DNA of 64,000 bases from Moraxella sp. ZY210820 (GTDB taxonomy: Bacteria; Pseudomonadota; Gammaproteobacteria; Pseudomonadales; Moraxellaceae), in contig NZ_CP089978.1 of the NCBI RefSeq assembly GCF_030674635.1, positions 434,001 through 498,000 on the forward strand, given 5' to 3'. Shown here in pieces: positions 1-11,676 of this stretch. The notes under the pieces were generated by a model, which made no database searches, was not told the origin of the DNA, and saw only the letters and a program-made list of their open reading frames with translations. A program made the translations under genes and the position numbers. The first letter of the stretch is position 1; each line of letters begins with the position of its first letter.

Positions 1-1
1 T

Positions 2-451
2 TTGCTTGTTATCATTGTCTCTGTTATCGTTAGTACAGTGTTGATGGTTTATCCTTTACCTTATGCTGTTGCTGGGTGGCGACCACATACTTTATTTTTA
101 ATTACTATTTTTTGGGTACTCTGCCAACCGATGTGGTGTGGTGTGTGGTTTGCTTTTACAATGGGCATCATTACCGATTTATTACTCAATTTACCTTTGG
201 GTTCAAATGCACTGAGTTTTGTGATTTTAACCTTTTTAGCACGCCAATTTACACGAGAATTTGCCCACTTACATTTTGTATTGTTATGGCTAGTAAGTAG
301 TTTAGCAGTACTAATTTATGTGTTGGTTATGTGGATTGCCTTTAGTTTAGCTAATATTAACTTTATTGATACTCGTCATTGGCAACCTTTATTAAGTAGT
401 ATTATGATTTTTCCACTTGTGTATTGGGTACTGAAAAAATGGAAGGCTTAA
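2..451 (+). CDS. mreD: MreD rod-shape protein (5' truncated by window edge)
   Basis: Inner-membrane component of the MreBCD elongasome that guides lateral peptidoglycan synthesis. The readable 149 residues are almost wholly hydrophobic, with about five membrane segments. They carry the MreD-like stretch around GIITDLLLNLPLGSNALSF near residues 55-70. MreD is usually about 160-170 residues, so a short N-terminal part probably lies before base 1; the TTG at base 2 is unlikely to be the true start. The gene overlaps the start of maf, as in the usual mreBCD-maf order of gammaproteobacteria. Confidence 0.85.
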   Translation: MLVIIVSVIVSTVLMVYPLPYAVAGWRPHTLFLITIFWVLCQPMWCGVWFAFTMGIITDLLLNLPLGSNALSFVILTFLARQFTREFAHLHFVLLWLVSSLAVLIYVLVMWIAFSLANINFIDTRHWQPLLSSIMIFPLVYWVLKKWKA

Positions 452-1014
452 TACTTAAACAACCATTAATTTTAGCATCCAGTTCGCCACGTCGTCGTGA
501 ATTGTTAAGTCAAATGGGTTTATCATTTGAGATTATTGCCCCTGATATTGATGAAAGTGTGCAAAATGGAGAAACAGCAATTCATTATGTACAACGTTTA
601 GCTGAACAAAAAGCACAAGCGGTGCTAAAACATCATACTGATAAATTAGTGATTGCTGCGGATACCACGGTTTGTGTTGATGATGAAATTATTGGTAAAG
701 CAGAAAATTTACAGCAAGCAATGGAGATTTGGCATAAATTATCAGGGCGTTATCATCAAGTTTATACAGGTGTTTGTGTTGCTAATTCAGAACAACAATT
801 TAGTCAAGTAGTATGCACCGAAGTTGAATTTTGTGCATTAACCGAACAACAATTATTGGATTATTGGGCGACAGGTGAACCAATCGGTAAAGCAGGGGCT
901 TATGCGATACAAGGCATTGCCAGTCAATTTATTCCATCTATTCGTGGTAGTTATAGTAATGTAGTGGGGTTGCCATTATATGAAACTATGCAATTATTAA
1001 AACATTTTGTTTGA
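439..1014 (+). CDS. maf: Maf-like nucleotide pyrophosphatase (YhdE type)
   Basis: Nucleoside triphosphate pyrophosphatase of the Maf family, which hydrolyses dTTP, UTP and modified nucleotides and has been linked to septum formation. The N-terminal signature LASSSPRRRELL and the AADTT segment with the catalytic aspartate are both visible, and the length (191 residues) is normal. I take the ATG at 439 rather than an upstream TTG at 424 because family members begin just before PLILASSSPRR. The start lies inside the last codons of mreD, so the two are translationally coupled. The usual next gene, rng, is absent here. Confidence 0.9.
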   Translation: MEGLILKQPLILASSSPRRRELLSQMGLSFEIIAPDIDESVQNGETAIHYVQRLAEQKAQAVLKHHTDKLVIAADTTVCVDDEIIGKAENLQQAMEIWHKLSGRYHQVYTGVCVANSEQQFSQVVCTEVEFCALTEQQLLDYWATGEPIGKAGAYAIQGIASQFIPSIRGSYSNVVGLPLYETMQLLKHFV

Positions 1015-1139
1015 TACAAATCATTCAAAAAATATTATAGTAAAAACAAGCAAATAGAATAATATTCAAATCAATACTTGCTCAATAATCCATCTTATGT
1101 TACCGTAAATCATCAGTTTTTATTGAATAGAGATAGGTT

Positions 1140-2099
1140 ATGGATAAGAAAAATGTAGTGATTTTTAGCCGTATTCATGCTGATTTTGAACAAAAATTAG
1201 CAGAGCAGTTTAATATTATCAAAATCAATCCTAAATTGGGTGATGTCAATCAACAAATTCGTGATGCAGTCGTCAATGCACATGGCATGATTGGTGCAGG
1301 ACGTTATTTAGGGCAGGCTCAATTAGAAACCGCTCAACAGTTGGAAATCATTTCAACAGTGAGTGTAGGTTATGATAATTATGATGTTGATTATTTAAAA
1401 GCCAAAGCTATTCATTTGGCACATACCCCTCACGTTTTGACGGAAACCACAGCCGATACAGCATTTAGTTTGTTGATGAGTGCCGCTCGCCGTGTAGTGG
1501 AATTAGATAAATGGACGAGAGCAGGGCAATGGACACGCACAGTTGGCGAATCTGAATATGGTATGGATATTTATGGCAAACGTTTGGGCATTATTGGTTT
1601 AGGTAATATCGGTTCAGCAATTGCACGTCGTGGTTTTTATGGCTTTAATATGGACATTGTCTATCATGGTAGACGTGAAAAAATGGAAGTAGCAACGCCA
1701 TTCAATGCTCAATATTTAGAGCTTAATGAATTATTAGCCACATCAGATTTTGTAGTGATTGCGGTGGATTTAAATGCTGATACACAACAACTAATTGGTG
1801 AAAAAGAACTTGCATTGATGCAAAAACACGCTGTATTGGTGAATATTTCTCGTGGTGCGGTGTTAGATGAGCAGGCTTTGTATAATGCGTTAAAACAAAA
1901 GCAAATTTTTGCCGCTGGTTTAGATGTGTTTATGCAAGAACCGTTACAACAATCCCCTTTATTTGAATTGGAGAATGTGGTGATTACACCACATATCGGT
2001 TCGGCAACGCAAGCGACACGTTATGCTATGAATAAATTAGCTTATGATAATTTAGTTTTACATCTCACAGGGGAAAAGGCAAAATATTTGGTGTGTTAA
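1140..2099 (+). CDS. D-isomer 2-hydroxyacid dehydrogenase, GhrB-like
   Basis: Probably an NAD(P)H-dependent glyoxylate/hydroxypyruvate or 2-ketoaldonate reductase. The protein is 319 residues long, normal for the family. The Rossmann motif GLGNIGSAIARR lies near residues 155-166. The catalytic triad is visible as Arg in NISRGAVLDE, Glu in GLDVFMQEP and His in ITPHIGSAT. The substrate-side motif STVSVGYDNYDVD matches what I recall of E. coli GhrB. The ATG at 1140 follows a GAGATAGG ribosome-binding site. The gene stands alone and ends at a strong hairpin shared with convergent argG. The exact substrate cannot be fixed from sequence. Confidence 0.85.
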   Translation: MDKKNVVIFSRIHADFEQKLAEQFNIIKINPKLGDVNQQIRDAVVNAHGMIGAGRYLGQAQLETAQQLEIISTVSVGYDNYDVDYLKAKAIHLAHTPHVLTETTADTAFSLLMSAARRVVELDKWTRAGQWTRTVGESEYGMDIYGKRLGIIGLGNIGSAIARRGFYGFNMDIVYHGRREKMEVATPFNAQYLELNELLATSDFVVIAVDLNADTQQLIGEKELALMQKHAVLVNISRGAVLDEQALYNALKQKQIFAAGLDVFMQEPLQQSPLFELENVVITPHIGSATQATRYAMNKLAYDNLVLHLTGEKAKYLVC

Positions 2100-2119
2100 A
2101 TTTTATCAAAGTGAATAAA

Positions 2120-2147
2120 AAATATCCCTAATTGCTTAGGGATATTT
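2120..2147. terminator. Bidirectional terminator between ghrB-like gene and argG
   Basis: A perfect 12-bp inverted repeat (AAATATCCCTAA and its complement) with a TTGC loop. It lies between the convergent stop codons. The A-run on the left gives a U-tract for argG transcripts, so it is strongest for the minus strand. Confidence 0.85.
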
Positions 2148-2163
2148 CATGATAAATCGGATA

Positions 2164-3516
<1,353 letters not shown>

Positions 3517-3632
3517 TTATACAGATTAAATTTAAAAGGGCAAATCATGATTTACCCCATAATGATTTGTGTAATTTTAGGTAGAAAAGTTTACCTATAG
3601 ATATTACGTTTGAAGATAATAAAAACAAGCAA

Positions 3633-3959
3633 TTATTTTTCACTTAGTTTTGCTTTATCTGCAGTTGTATGTTGTGGAAATTCTGTATCTAAATCATCAA
3701 CAATGTTTTGCAATAAATATTCGCCATGTGTATAAAGTTGCAAGGTTTTATTGAGATTTAAAATCTCTTGGGCAAATTCCAAAGCCATCATAATGGTAAT
3801 TTTACCACGGTCAAGCATTGGACTTTCACGGCGTAATTGAGTGAATTTGTCATTAAATACTTCGGCTGCACGTTCAAGCTGCGGACGTTGCTCTTCAGTG
3901 GTGCTTAATTTAAATAATTGGTCAGCAAGACGCAATTCTAAAGTTACTTTTTCACTCAT
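3633..3959 (-). CDS. zapA: Cell division protein ZapA
   Basis: Small FtsZ-ring stabiliser that bundles FtsZ filaments. The 108 residues show the ZapA layout: an N-terminal beta region (VTLELRLADQLFKLS), then a helical part with the conserved run GKITIMMALEFAQEIL and a C-terminal coiled coil. The start codon overlaps the stop of the upstream coiled-coil gene by 4 bases (ATGA), which implies translational coupling. The region divergent from ygfB is typical of gammaproteobacteria, though no 6S RNA was recognised downstream. Confidence 0.88.
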   Translation of the reverse strand: MSEKVTLELRLADQLFKLSTTEEQRPQLERAAEVFNDKFTQLRRESPMLDRGKITIMMALEFAQEILNLNKTLQLYTHGEYLLQNIVDDLDTEFPQHTTADKAKLSEK

Positions 3960-4483
3960 TGCTTAAGTTCCTGTTCTAATTCACTATTTTCTTGTTTCAG
4001 TTTGATAATCTCTTGCTGATGTTTGTCTTGTTCAGTCCCCAATTGATTTAAACGTTGAATAAACGTTTGTAACTCATTACGCACATGTTGGTTTTTGCTA
4101 TGCAATTGCTGACTATTACTTTGCAAATGTTTAATGGTTTTTTGAGCTTGTTCATAGTCATATTGTAATGTTTCACGGCTTGCCTGTAATTCTTGGCATT
4201 CAGTCAAGATTTCTTGGAAACGTGTTTTTAAATCATTACAGCTTTTTTCTAAGGTATCGTAACGTTCCGTGAGTGAAGTTGCATCTTCATTAAGTTGGTC
4301 AAATTGTTGCTGGGTGCTATTCACTTGACGGTTTAATTGTTCAATTTGTTGATCCTTTTGTTCAATGGTTTGCGTATATTGCTCATTTTGCTGTTGCAAA
4401 TCATCATGACTTTGCTGTAGATTTTTTAAACTGAGTTTAAGCTGTTCAATATGCGTTTGCAAACGCTGTAATTGGTCTAACAT
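3956..4483 (-). CDS. Long coiled-coil protein coupled to ZapA
   Basis: A 175-residue, Gln/Glu/Lys-rich protein that is predicted to be coiled coil from end to end, with no signal peptide or membrane segment. It is the first gene of a two-gene operon with zapA, overlapping it by 4 bases. Small coiled-coil proteins often sit next to zapA, and an FtsZ-ring role (ZapB-like) is a reasonable inference, but ZapB is under 90 residues and this is twice as long. No catalytic motif is visible. Confidence 0.75.
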   Translation of the reverse strand: MLDQLQRLQTHIEQLKLSLKNLQQSHDDLQQQNEQYTQTIEQKDQQIEQLNRQVNSTQQQFDQLNEDATSLTERYDTLEKSCNDLKTRFQEILTECQELQASRETLQYDYEQAQKTIKHLQSNSQQLHSKNQHVRNELQTFIQRLNQLGTEQDKHQQEIIKLKQENSELEQELKQ

Positions 4484-4618
4484 AGTGGTCTAAATAACAA
4501 AAATAAATCATGCCTTATATTAAACATAATCTAAAATGATGTAAAGTAGAATAAGCAAGCAAAATGCGTAATTTTCCTGTAAAATAGTGCAATTAGATAA
4601 ATTTTTAGAGTAAATTTT

Positions 4619-5227
4619 ATGTCAAATGAAAGTTTAGACTGGTCAATATGGTGTGATACTTTTCAAGAGATTGATGAAAGTTTAAGTATTGCAGAATTAC
4701 ATGGTTTGATGATGGGGATTGTGAGTGTTACGCAAACGCCTAATGCTGAACAGTGGCGACAAATTTTAGCCTTATTAAAAGTACCCAGTCTAAACGATGA
4801 GGCAATTGAATTTCTATGTCAAGAAACTGAAGATGCAAGTCATGCTTTAGTCGATGGTGAGCTTGATTATTTACCTGTCTTACCTGATGATGATACGCCA
4901 TTATTTGAGCGTGTACAGGCATTGAGTGATTGGTGTTCGGGTGTGGTATTGGGTTTTGGTTTAGTGGCTCAAAAATTAAGTGATGATGAAGCAGAACAAA
5001 TCGAAATTTTACAAGATATTGCTGCGGTTGAATTTGCTGAAACTGACGATGATGAAGAGGGTGAGCAAGCCTATCAAGAATTATATGAATTAGTGCGTTT
5101 AATTCCTGTTCATTTAGCAATGGGTAGACCGAATAAAATTTCCATCGATGAAAGTATTGTGTTAAGTAAAGCCCCTGCAAAAAATGTTGATGTTGTTGAA
5201 GTGTTTAATCCGAGCCGTCCGAGTTAA
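4619..5227 (+). CDS. YgfB/YecA family protein (UPF0149)
   Basis: A 202-residue acidic protein of the UPF0149 family. The family signatures SIAELHGLMMGIVS (residues 23-36) and DWCSGVVLGFGLV (about 104-116) are visible, as is an Asp/Glu-rich stretch near residues 140-147. In Pseudomonas a homologue (YgfB) acts as a regulatory protein, but the general biochemical role is not settled. It is divergent from the zapA pair, a conserved arrangement. The usual pepP-ubiH partners are replaced here by a DMT transporter. Confidence 0.85.
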   Translation: MSNESLDWSIWCDTFQEIDESLSIAELHGLMMGIVSVTQTPNAEQWRQILALLKVPSLNDEAIEFLCQETEDASHALVDGELDYLPVLPDDDTPLFERVQALSDWCSGVVLGFGLVAQKLSDDEAEQIEILQDIAAVEFAETDDDEEGEQAYQELYELVRLIPVHLAMGRPNKISIDESIVLSKAPAKNVDVVEVFNPSRPS

Positions 5228-5259
5228 TTGTAAATACCAAAAAATAGACGACTAATTTT

Positions 5260-6126
5260 ATGTTTTTAATGATAATTGCCCTGACCATGTGGGCAAGTTC
5301 TTTTACGGCTGCTAAATATGCCTATCAAATGTTTGACCCTGCCATTACGGTGCAATTACGTTTAATGATTGCGGGGTTAATTGTTGCCCCTTTATTTATT
5401 AAACATTATGCGACTGTCGAGCCAAGTTTGCGTAAAAAGTTGTGGGGATTATCTTTTTTGATATTTCCGATTGGTATTTTTGTGCAATTTATTGGTTTAA
5501 GTTATACTTCGGCAAGTAGTGCGGTTACGATTATTGGCACAGAACCGATATTGGTTTTATTATTAGGTTTTTTATTGTTTAAACAAAAAATTGCATGGTA
5601 TGATTGGCTATTAAGTGTTGTTGCTTTTTTAGGCATTGGTTTATTGGTGCTTGGTTCAAAAAGTGATGGAGCGGTGGATTTATTGGGTTTATCATTGGTA
5701 TTTATTGCGGGGATTGGTTTTACTTTAAGTATCCATCTTGGGCAAAATATTATGAAACAACTTGCTCCTAATATTTATACAGCAATTATCTTAGTTCAGG
5801 GTGCGATATTATGCTTACCATTGACATTGATATTAACCAAAAGTTGGCAGATTAATTTTTCGTGGGCAAGTTTGTTTGCGGTGATTTATTTAGGTGTGGG
5901 TTGTAGTTGGCTCGCCTATAAACTGTGGAATATTGGTTTACAAAAAACACCTGCCCATATTTCGGGTATGTTGATTGCGTTAGAGCCTGTGATTGGCGTC
6001 ATTATTGCCATGTTATTATTGGGTGAGCGTATGAGTGTATTAGCGACTGTGGGTTGCGTTTTAGTGATTGGTTCAGCGATGTTATCGACCATTATTCCGA
6101 TTATTAAAGATAAAAGGCAAATTTGA
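5260..6126 (+). CDS. EamA/DMT-family exporter
   Basis: A 288-residue inner-membrane protein with about ten hydrophobic helices arranged as two EamA repeats (residues 1-130 and 140-280). The start of repeat 1 (MWASSFTAAKYA) and the repeat 2 end (ALEPVIGVIIAMLLLGE) match the drug/metabolite transporter superfamily. Members export metabolites or amino acids, and the substrate here is unknown. It lies 32 bases after the ygfB-family stop and may be cotranscribed. No clear ribosome-binding site precedes the ATG at 5260, so the start is less certain. Confidence 0.85.
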   Translation: MFLMIIALTMWASSFTAAKYAYQMFDPAITVQLRLMIAGLIVAPLFIKHYATVEPSLRKKLWGLSFLIFPIGIFVQFIGLSYTSASSAVTIIGTEPILVLLLGFLLFKQKIAWYDWLLSVVAFLGIGLLVLGSKSDGAVDLLGLSLVFIAGIGFTLSIHLGQNIMKQLAPNIYTAIILVQGAILCLPLTLILTKSWQINFSWASLFAVIYLGVGCSWLAYKLWNIGLQKTPAHISGMLIALEPVIGVIIAMLLLGERMSVLATVGCVLVIGSAMLSTIIPIIKDKRQI

Positions 6127-6138
6127 GTTTTGAATAAT

Positions 6139-6172
6139 AAAAACCCAAATATCATCAAATATTTGGGTTTTT
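6139..6172. terminator. Bidirectional terminator
   Basis: A perfect 14-bp inverted repeat (AAAAACCCAAATAT and complement) with a 6-base loop, flanked by A and T runs. It separates the DMT transporter from convergent fadA. Confidence 0.9.
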
Positions 6173-6187
6173 AATGTTATTTAGGCA

Positions 6188-7381
<1,194 letters not shown>

Positions 7382-9535
7382 TTAACCATAAAACTTTTTG
7401 TTAGCACTTGCCATATCTTTCAATAATTGCGGTGCTTCATACGCTTTGCCTAAATGTGCATATTTTTCACATAAAGCTACATATTCAGCTACACCAATTT
7501 GGTCGATATAACGGCATGGACCACCACGGAATGGAGGAAAACCAATACCCATAATCATTGCCATATCCGCTTCTGCAGGTGTTGCTACAATTTTATCTTC
7601 TAAGCAACGTACTGTTTCATTGCATAGAGCTAACATCATACGGTCAATGATGACTTGTGGGTCAAATTCTTGACGTTCGGCTGTTGCTACACTTGCAACA
7701 AGTTCATAGGCAGATTCATCATGTTTTTTAGCTTTTTTGCCTTTTTTATCAAGTTCGTATTTATAGAAACCAATGTCATTTTTCTGACCTAAACGTTGGT
7801 TTTCATACATCACTTGAATTGCACCTTTAAAATCAGGTTTCATACGGTCAGGGAAACCTTCGGCCATTACTTCAGCACCGTGAACACCTGTATCGATACC
7901 GACAACATCAATCAAGTAAGCAGGACCCATTGGCCAACCGAATTTTTCCATGACTTTATCGATTTGTGTAAAATCGGCACCATCTTTCAATAATAAATCA
8001 AATGCACCAAAGTAAGGGAATAATACACGATTAACTAAGAATCCAGGGCAGTCGTTTACTACAATTGGTGTTTTACCCATTTTTTGAGCTAAAGCTACTG
8101 TTGTTGCAATGGCTTGCTCAGATGTTTGTTCACCACGAATGACTTCAACCAACGGCATCATATGTACTGGATTAAAGAAGTGCATACCAACAAAATTTTC
8201 AGGACGTTTTAAAGCTTTAGCTAAACGTGTAATTGAAATGGTTGAAGTGTTTGATGCAATAATCGCATTCTCACGCACACGACTTTCAACATCTGCTAAT
8301 ACTTTTTCTTTAATGGCAGGATTTTCTGTTACTGCTTCAATCACGATATCTACATTATTAAATTCATCATAACTTAATGTAGGACGGATACGTGCTAGAG
8401 TTTCTCCCATTTTTGCTGGGGTTAATTTTTGACGTTCAACTTGTTTAGTGAGTAGTTTATTTGCTTCACTCATACCAAGTGCAAGTTGTGGATTACCAAT
8501 ATCTTTCATGATAATTGGTGTACCTTTAACTGCTGATTGATAAGCAATACCACCACCCATAATACCAGCACCTAATACTGCTGATAGATTAACATCATTG
8601 GCACCTTTTTCGTATTTTTTAGCAATTTTTTTCACCACTTGGTCATTTAAGAATAGACCAATAAGTGCTTCTGCTTGTGCTGTTTTGGCTGCTTGTGCAA
8701 AATAATTTGCTTCAGTTTTACCAGCTTCTTCACGGGTTTGATTGACAGAAATTTGTAAGCTATCTAAAGCTAATTTTGGTGCAGGATATTGAGTAGGATT
8801 TGCTTTGGCAAAAATAACACCTTTTGCAGAATTAAACGCCATCATTTGTTCAATTTGATTGAGTTTAATTGGATTTAATTTTTCTTGGCGTTTTACTTTC
8901 CAATCTAATTCACCTGCAATGGCTTTTTTGATTAAATCAACAGCACCTGCTAATAATTGCTCTGGCGAAGTTACCGCATCAACCGCACCGATTTTAAGTG
9001 CAACATCAGCTTTATTTTGGCTACCTGTGCCAATCCATTCTAAGGCATTATCAACACCAGAAATACGTGTTAAACGAATCGTACCACCATAACCCGGAAA
9101 TAAACCTAATTTCACTTCAGGCAAGCCCACTTGTGCTGAACTTGACATGACACGATAATCACATGCTAAACACATTTCAAAACCACCACCTAAAGCAATA
9201 CCATTAATTGCTGCAACGGTTGGAATTGGTAAATCTTCAAAAGCATTAAAAATTTTATGAATTTCAACAATTTTTTGACTAATTGTTTCAACATCGCTGG
9301 AGAATAATCCACCAAATTCGGTAATATCTGCTCCAACGATAAATACAGGTTTGCCACTAGTTACAACAACGCCTTTAACATCGCTATTAGTTGCAATCAG
9401 ACGTGTCGCTTCACTTAACTCTTGTAAAGTAAGTTGATTGAGTTTATTAACAGATTCGCCTTGTAAATCAAAGCGGAACTCTGCAATTCCATCTTCAATA
9501 AATTGGACGGAAATAGCTTGACCAGAGAAAATCAT
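7382..9535 (-). CDS. fadB: Fatty oxidation complex alpha subunit FadB
   Basis: Multifunctional enoyl-CoA hydratase, 3-hydroxyacyl-CoA dehydrogenase and isomerase of beta-oxidation, 717 residues. The crotonase domain (about 1-190) carries [18 protein letters not shown] and [16 protein letters not shown] with the two catalytic glutamates. The dehydrogenase domain begins near residue 315 with the NAD motif [12 protein letters not shown], and the catalytic His lies in [15 protein letters not shown]. An AGGAG box precedes the ATG at 9535. The order fadB-fadA is as in Acinetobacter and Pseudomonas. No FadR-type operator was recognised. Confidence 0.96.
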   Translation of the reverse strand: MIFSGQAISVQFIEDGIAEFRFDLQGESVNKLNQLTLQELSEATRLIATNSDVKGVVVTSGKPVFIVGADITEFGGLFSSDVETISQKIVEIHKIFNAFEDLPIPTVAAINGIALGGGFEMCLACDYRVMSSSAQVGLPEVKLGLFPGYGGTIRLTRISGVDNALEWIGTGSQNKADVALKIGAVDAVTSPEQLLAGAVDLIKKAIAGELDWKVKRQEKLNPIKLNQIEQMMAFNSAKGVIFAKANPTQYPAPKLALDSLQISVNQTREEAGKTEANYFAQAAKTAQAEALIGLFLNDQVVKKIAKKYEKGANDVNLSAVLGAGIMGGGIAYQSAVKGTPIIMKDIGNPQLALGMSEANKLLTKQVERQKLTPAKMGETLARIRPTLSYDEFNNVDIVIEAVTENPAIKEKVLADVESRVRENAIIASNTSTISITRLAKALKRPENFVGMHFFNPVHMMPLVEVIRGEQTSEQAIATTVALAQKMGKTPIVVNDCPGFLVNRVLFPYFGAFDLLLKDGADFTQIDKVMEKFGWPMGPAYLIDVVGIDTGVHGAEVMAEGFPDRMKPDFKGAIQVMYENQRLGQKNDIGFYKYELDKKGKKAKKHDESAYELVASVATAERQEFDPQVIIDRMMLALCNETVRCLEDKIVATPAEADMAMIMGIGFPPFRGGPCRYIDQIGVAEYVALCEKYAHLGKAYEAPQLLKDMASANKKFYG

Positions 9536-9759
9536 AATGAACTCCTGTTCTTGTGATTTAAAAAAGATTTAACAAAATCATAGGATAGTGTCTAATATAC
9601 GCTAAATCGCATGAAAATATATGACCGAAATGCACTATGAGTGATGACAAAAAAGTCATAATCATGTAAGAGTATAAGGTGGCGAATATAAAATAGCAAA
9701 TTAAGATATGAAATTCATTAAATCTCATATTTTCATTGATGGAGAGATATGTAGTATGG

Positions 9760-10365
9760 TTAATAACCATTCGCTTTTAATGTCTGAATGATGTGTTGAT
9801 ATTCAGTCGTGGTTTTGCTAATTTGTTGTTGTAATACTTTGATATTATGCAACATGGTCTGTAAAGCTTTATTATTTTGATTTAATGAATTGCTAATATT
9901 AGCAGGGACGGCTTTACCTTGACGTGTATAATTACTTTGCTGGATTTGTAAATTACGATTAGCATTCATTAATTGAGTGTATTGAGTATTCTGAAAATTA
10001 AGTTGTTCATTTAACTTCTTTAATAATTCATCACGTTTACGCATGGCAGAAGTACTTGAGCCATAGGCTTGGCGTAAGCGTTGTAATTCTTGTTGTTGAT
10101 TTTTATTTGTTTGAGCTTGTTGTAATTGACGTTTTTCAATTGCTTGACTTGATGGTGGTACACGACGTACCACATACATTTGGTTATTTAATACTTCATA
10201 ACCATGCTTAATATGGTTGGCGGTAACGCTCGTGCTAATAGTGGGTTTACCACTTGCATCATAGTAACGATACCAATCTGCCCAAGCAAAATTAGGCACC
10301 ATCATGATTACAACTGTCATAAGTGAAAAAGAATACGCTTTATGAGAAAAAAATAGTTTAAACAT
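9760..10365 (-). CDS. Secreted DUF4124-like coiled-coil protein
   Basis: A 201-residue exported protein of unknown function. A signal peptide (about 29 residues, ending PNFAWA) is followed by a short DUF4124-like segment (DWYRYYDASGKPTISTS), in which an aromatic pair and a GKP turn are typical. The rest, from about residue 60, is Gln/Asn-rich coiled coil. I take the ATG at 10365 because ACAGG lies upstream and the signal peptide starts properly there; a start at 10404 would bury it. It is monocistronic. A periplasmic location is likely. The role is not known. Confidence 0.75.
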   Translation of the reverse strand: MFKLFFSHKAYSFSLMTVVIMMVPNFAWADWYRYYDASGKPTISTSVTANHIKHGYEVLNNQMYVVRRVPPSSQAIEKRQLQQAQTNKNQQQELQRLRQAYGSSTSAMRKRDELLKKLNEQLNFQNTQYTQLMNANRNLQIQQSNYTRQGKAVPANISNSLNQNNKALQTMLHNIKVLQQQISKTTTEYQHIIQTLKANGY

Positions 10366-10663
10366 GATATGAACCTGTATGAGATAGAGGGTAAAAATAA
10401 CCATAGAGCTATCATTCGTCCGTTATTATTAATTACAATAGCAAAGAATAAATTGAATTAAAAGTAAGCTATTTTGTAAAGTTGTTTAAATATTGTGTAT
10501 TAAAAATATTGATAAATTGTAGTGTTTATTAAAGATGTAAAAAATGGATAATTTTTGTCACTTATCGACATGAATAAAAAAGTAAATTTGTATATATTTT
10601 ATGCTATACAGTATCGTATTAATGTGATTAATCTAACTAAAACATCAGAAAAAATCTTGGTAA

Positions 10664-10693
10664 TTGTAAAAAAATGTCATTTTGTGGTATAAT
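10664..10693 (+). promoter_or_regulatory. Promoter of the pil-chp operon (extended -10)
   Basis: A -35 TTGTAA at 10664-10669 and -10 TATAAT at 10688-10693 are 18 bases apart, with TGG just before the -10 forming an extended -10. The predicted start near 10700 leaves a leader of about 158 bases before pilG. In that leader GTGGCTT (10730-10736) can pair with AAGCCAC (10793-10799). The rest of the 10366-10857 gap is A+T-rich and shows no gene. Confidence 0.7.
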
Positions 10694-10857
10694 ATATATA
10701 CAATCATAATGGTTAATAATTGTTCAAATGTGGCTTATTGTACCTGTATTTTCAAAAATGTAATTGAAAAACAAGGTCAAAATATGTTAAAAAAGCCACT
10801 GTAAAACATACATTTCAATTATGTGTTCATAATTTCATCTTGAGTAGGGCTTTCCAA

Positions 10858-11241
10858 ATGGAAGATATTCTTAAAAATCTTAAAGTTATGGTAATTGATG
10901 ATTCAAAAACCATTCGTCGTACAGCTGAAACATTATTGCAACGTGAAGGTTGTGAAGTGATTACTGCAGTTGATGGTTTTGAAGCATTGTCAAAAATTGC
11001 AGAAACACAACCTGATATTATTTTCGTTGATATTATGATGCCACGTCTTGATGGTTATCAAACTTGTGCATTATTAAAAAATTCACAAAATTTCCGTAAT
11101 ATTCCAGTCTTAATGTTGTCAAGTAAAGATGGTTCATTTGACCAAGCAAAAGGTCGTGTAGTTGGTGCAAATCAATATTTAACTAAGCCATTTAGTAAAG
11201 ATGAATTAATCGATGCAATTCGCACACATATTCAAGCATAA
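10858..11241 (+). CDS. pilG: Twitching motility response regulator PilG
   Basis: Stand-alone CheY-like receiver of the Pil-Chp chemosensory system, acting on type IV pilus extension. The 127 residues are one receiver domain: acidic pocket MVIDDSKTIRR, phosphoacceptor Asp in DIIFVDIMMPRLDGY, Thr/Ser in LMLSSKD and Lys in YLTKPFSKDEL. The ATG at 10858 follows AGTAGGG at good spacing and fits family N-termini, so an upstream TTG at 10840 is rejected. It is the first gene of an operon running to 18568. Confidence 0.93.
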   Translation: MEDILKNLKVMVIDDSKTIRRTAETLLQREGCEVITAVDGFEALSKIAETQPDIIFVDIMMPRLDGYQTCALLKNSQNFRNIPVLMLSSKDGSFDQAKGRVVGANQYLTKPFSKDELIDAIRTHIQA

Positions 11242-11290
11242 ATTTTGTTGTGTGTATTTAATTTATTAAAAGATAAAAAAGAGAGCAAAA

Positions 11291-11662
11291 ATGGCTAAAA
11301 TCCTGATTGTTGATGACTCTCCCACTGAAACATATCATTTTCGTGATATTTTGCAAAGAAATGGTTATGAGGTCATTGAAGCTACGAATGGAGAAGATGG
11401 CGTTAAGTTAGCTCAAGAAGCACAGCCAGATTTAGTGTTGATGGATATCGTAATGCCGGGTATGAATGGTTTCCAAGCAACACGTCAAATTACGCGTGGT
11501 GAAAAAACAAAGCATATTCCTGTTGTAATTGTGAGTACAAAAGACCAAGCAACAGACCGTGTCTGGGGTAAACGTCAAGGTGCTTGTGATTATTTGACAA
11601 AGCCAGTTGATGAACAACAATTGATTGGTACGATTTTTCAGCATCTTCCACAAGGGCGATAA
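11291..11662 (+). CDS. pilH: Twitching motility response regulator PilH
   Basis: Second stand-alone receiver of the Pil-Chp pathway, generally linked to pilus retraction or acting as a phosphate sink. It is 123 residues with acidic pocket ILIVDDSPTETY, phosphoacceptor in LVLMDIVMPGMNGF, conserved Ser/Thr in VVIVSTKDQ and Lys in YLTKPVDEQQL. The sequence WGKRQGACDYLTKPV is typical of PilH. It lies 49 bases after pilG with GAGAG before the ATG. Confidence 0.93.
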   Translation: MAKILIVDDSPTETYHFRDILQRNGYEVIEATNGEDGVKLAQEAQPDLVLMDIVMPGMNGFQATRQITRGEKTKHIPVVIVSTKDQATDRVWGKRQGACDYLTKPVDEQQLIGTIFQHLPQGR

Positions 11663-11676
11663 TACGAGAATAAAAC

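Noticed and set aside
9558-9770. 70-codon minus-strand ORF downstream of fadB's start
   Set aside because: No ribosome-binding site, odd composition, and it overlaps the end of the DUF4124 gene; probably chance.
10557-10575. TTGTCACTTATCGACATG as a second Pho box upstream of the secreted DUF4124 gene
   Set aside because: Only the first half-site fits; the second has one or two matches.
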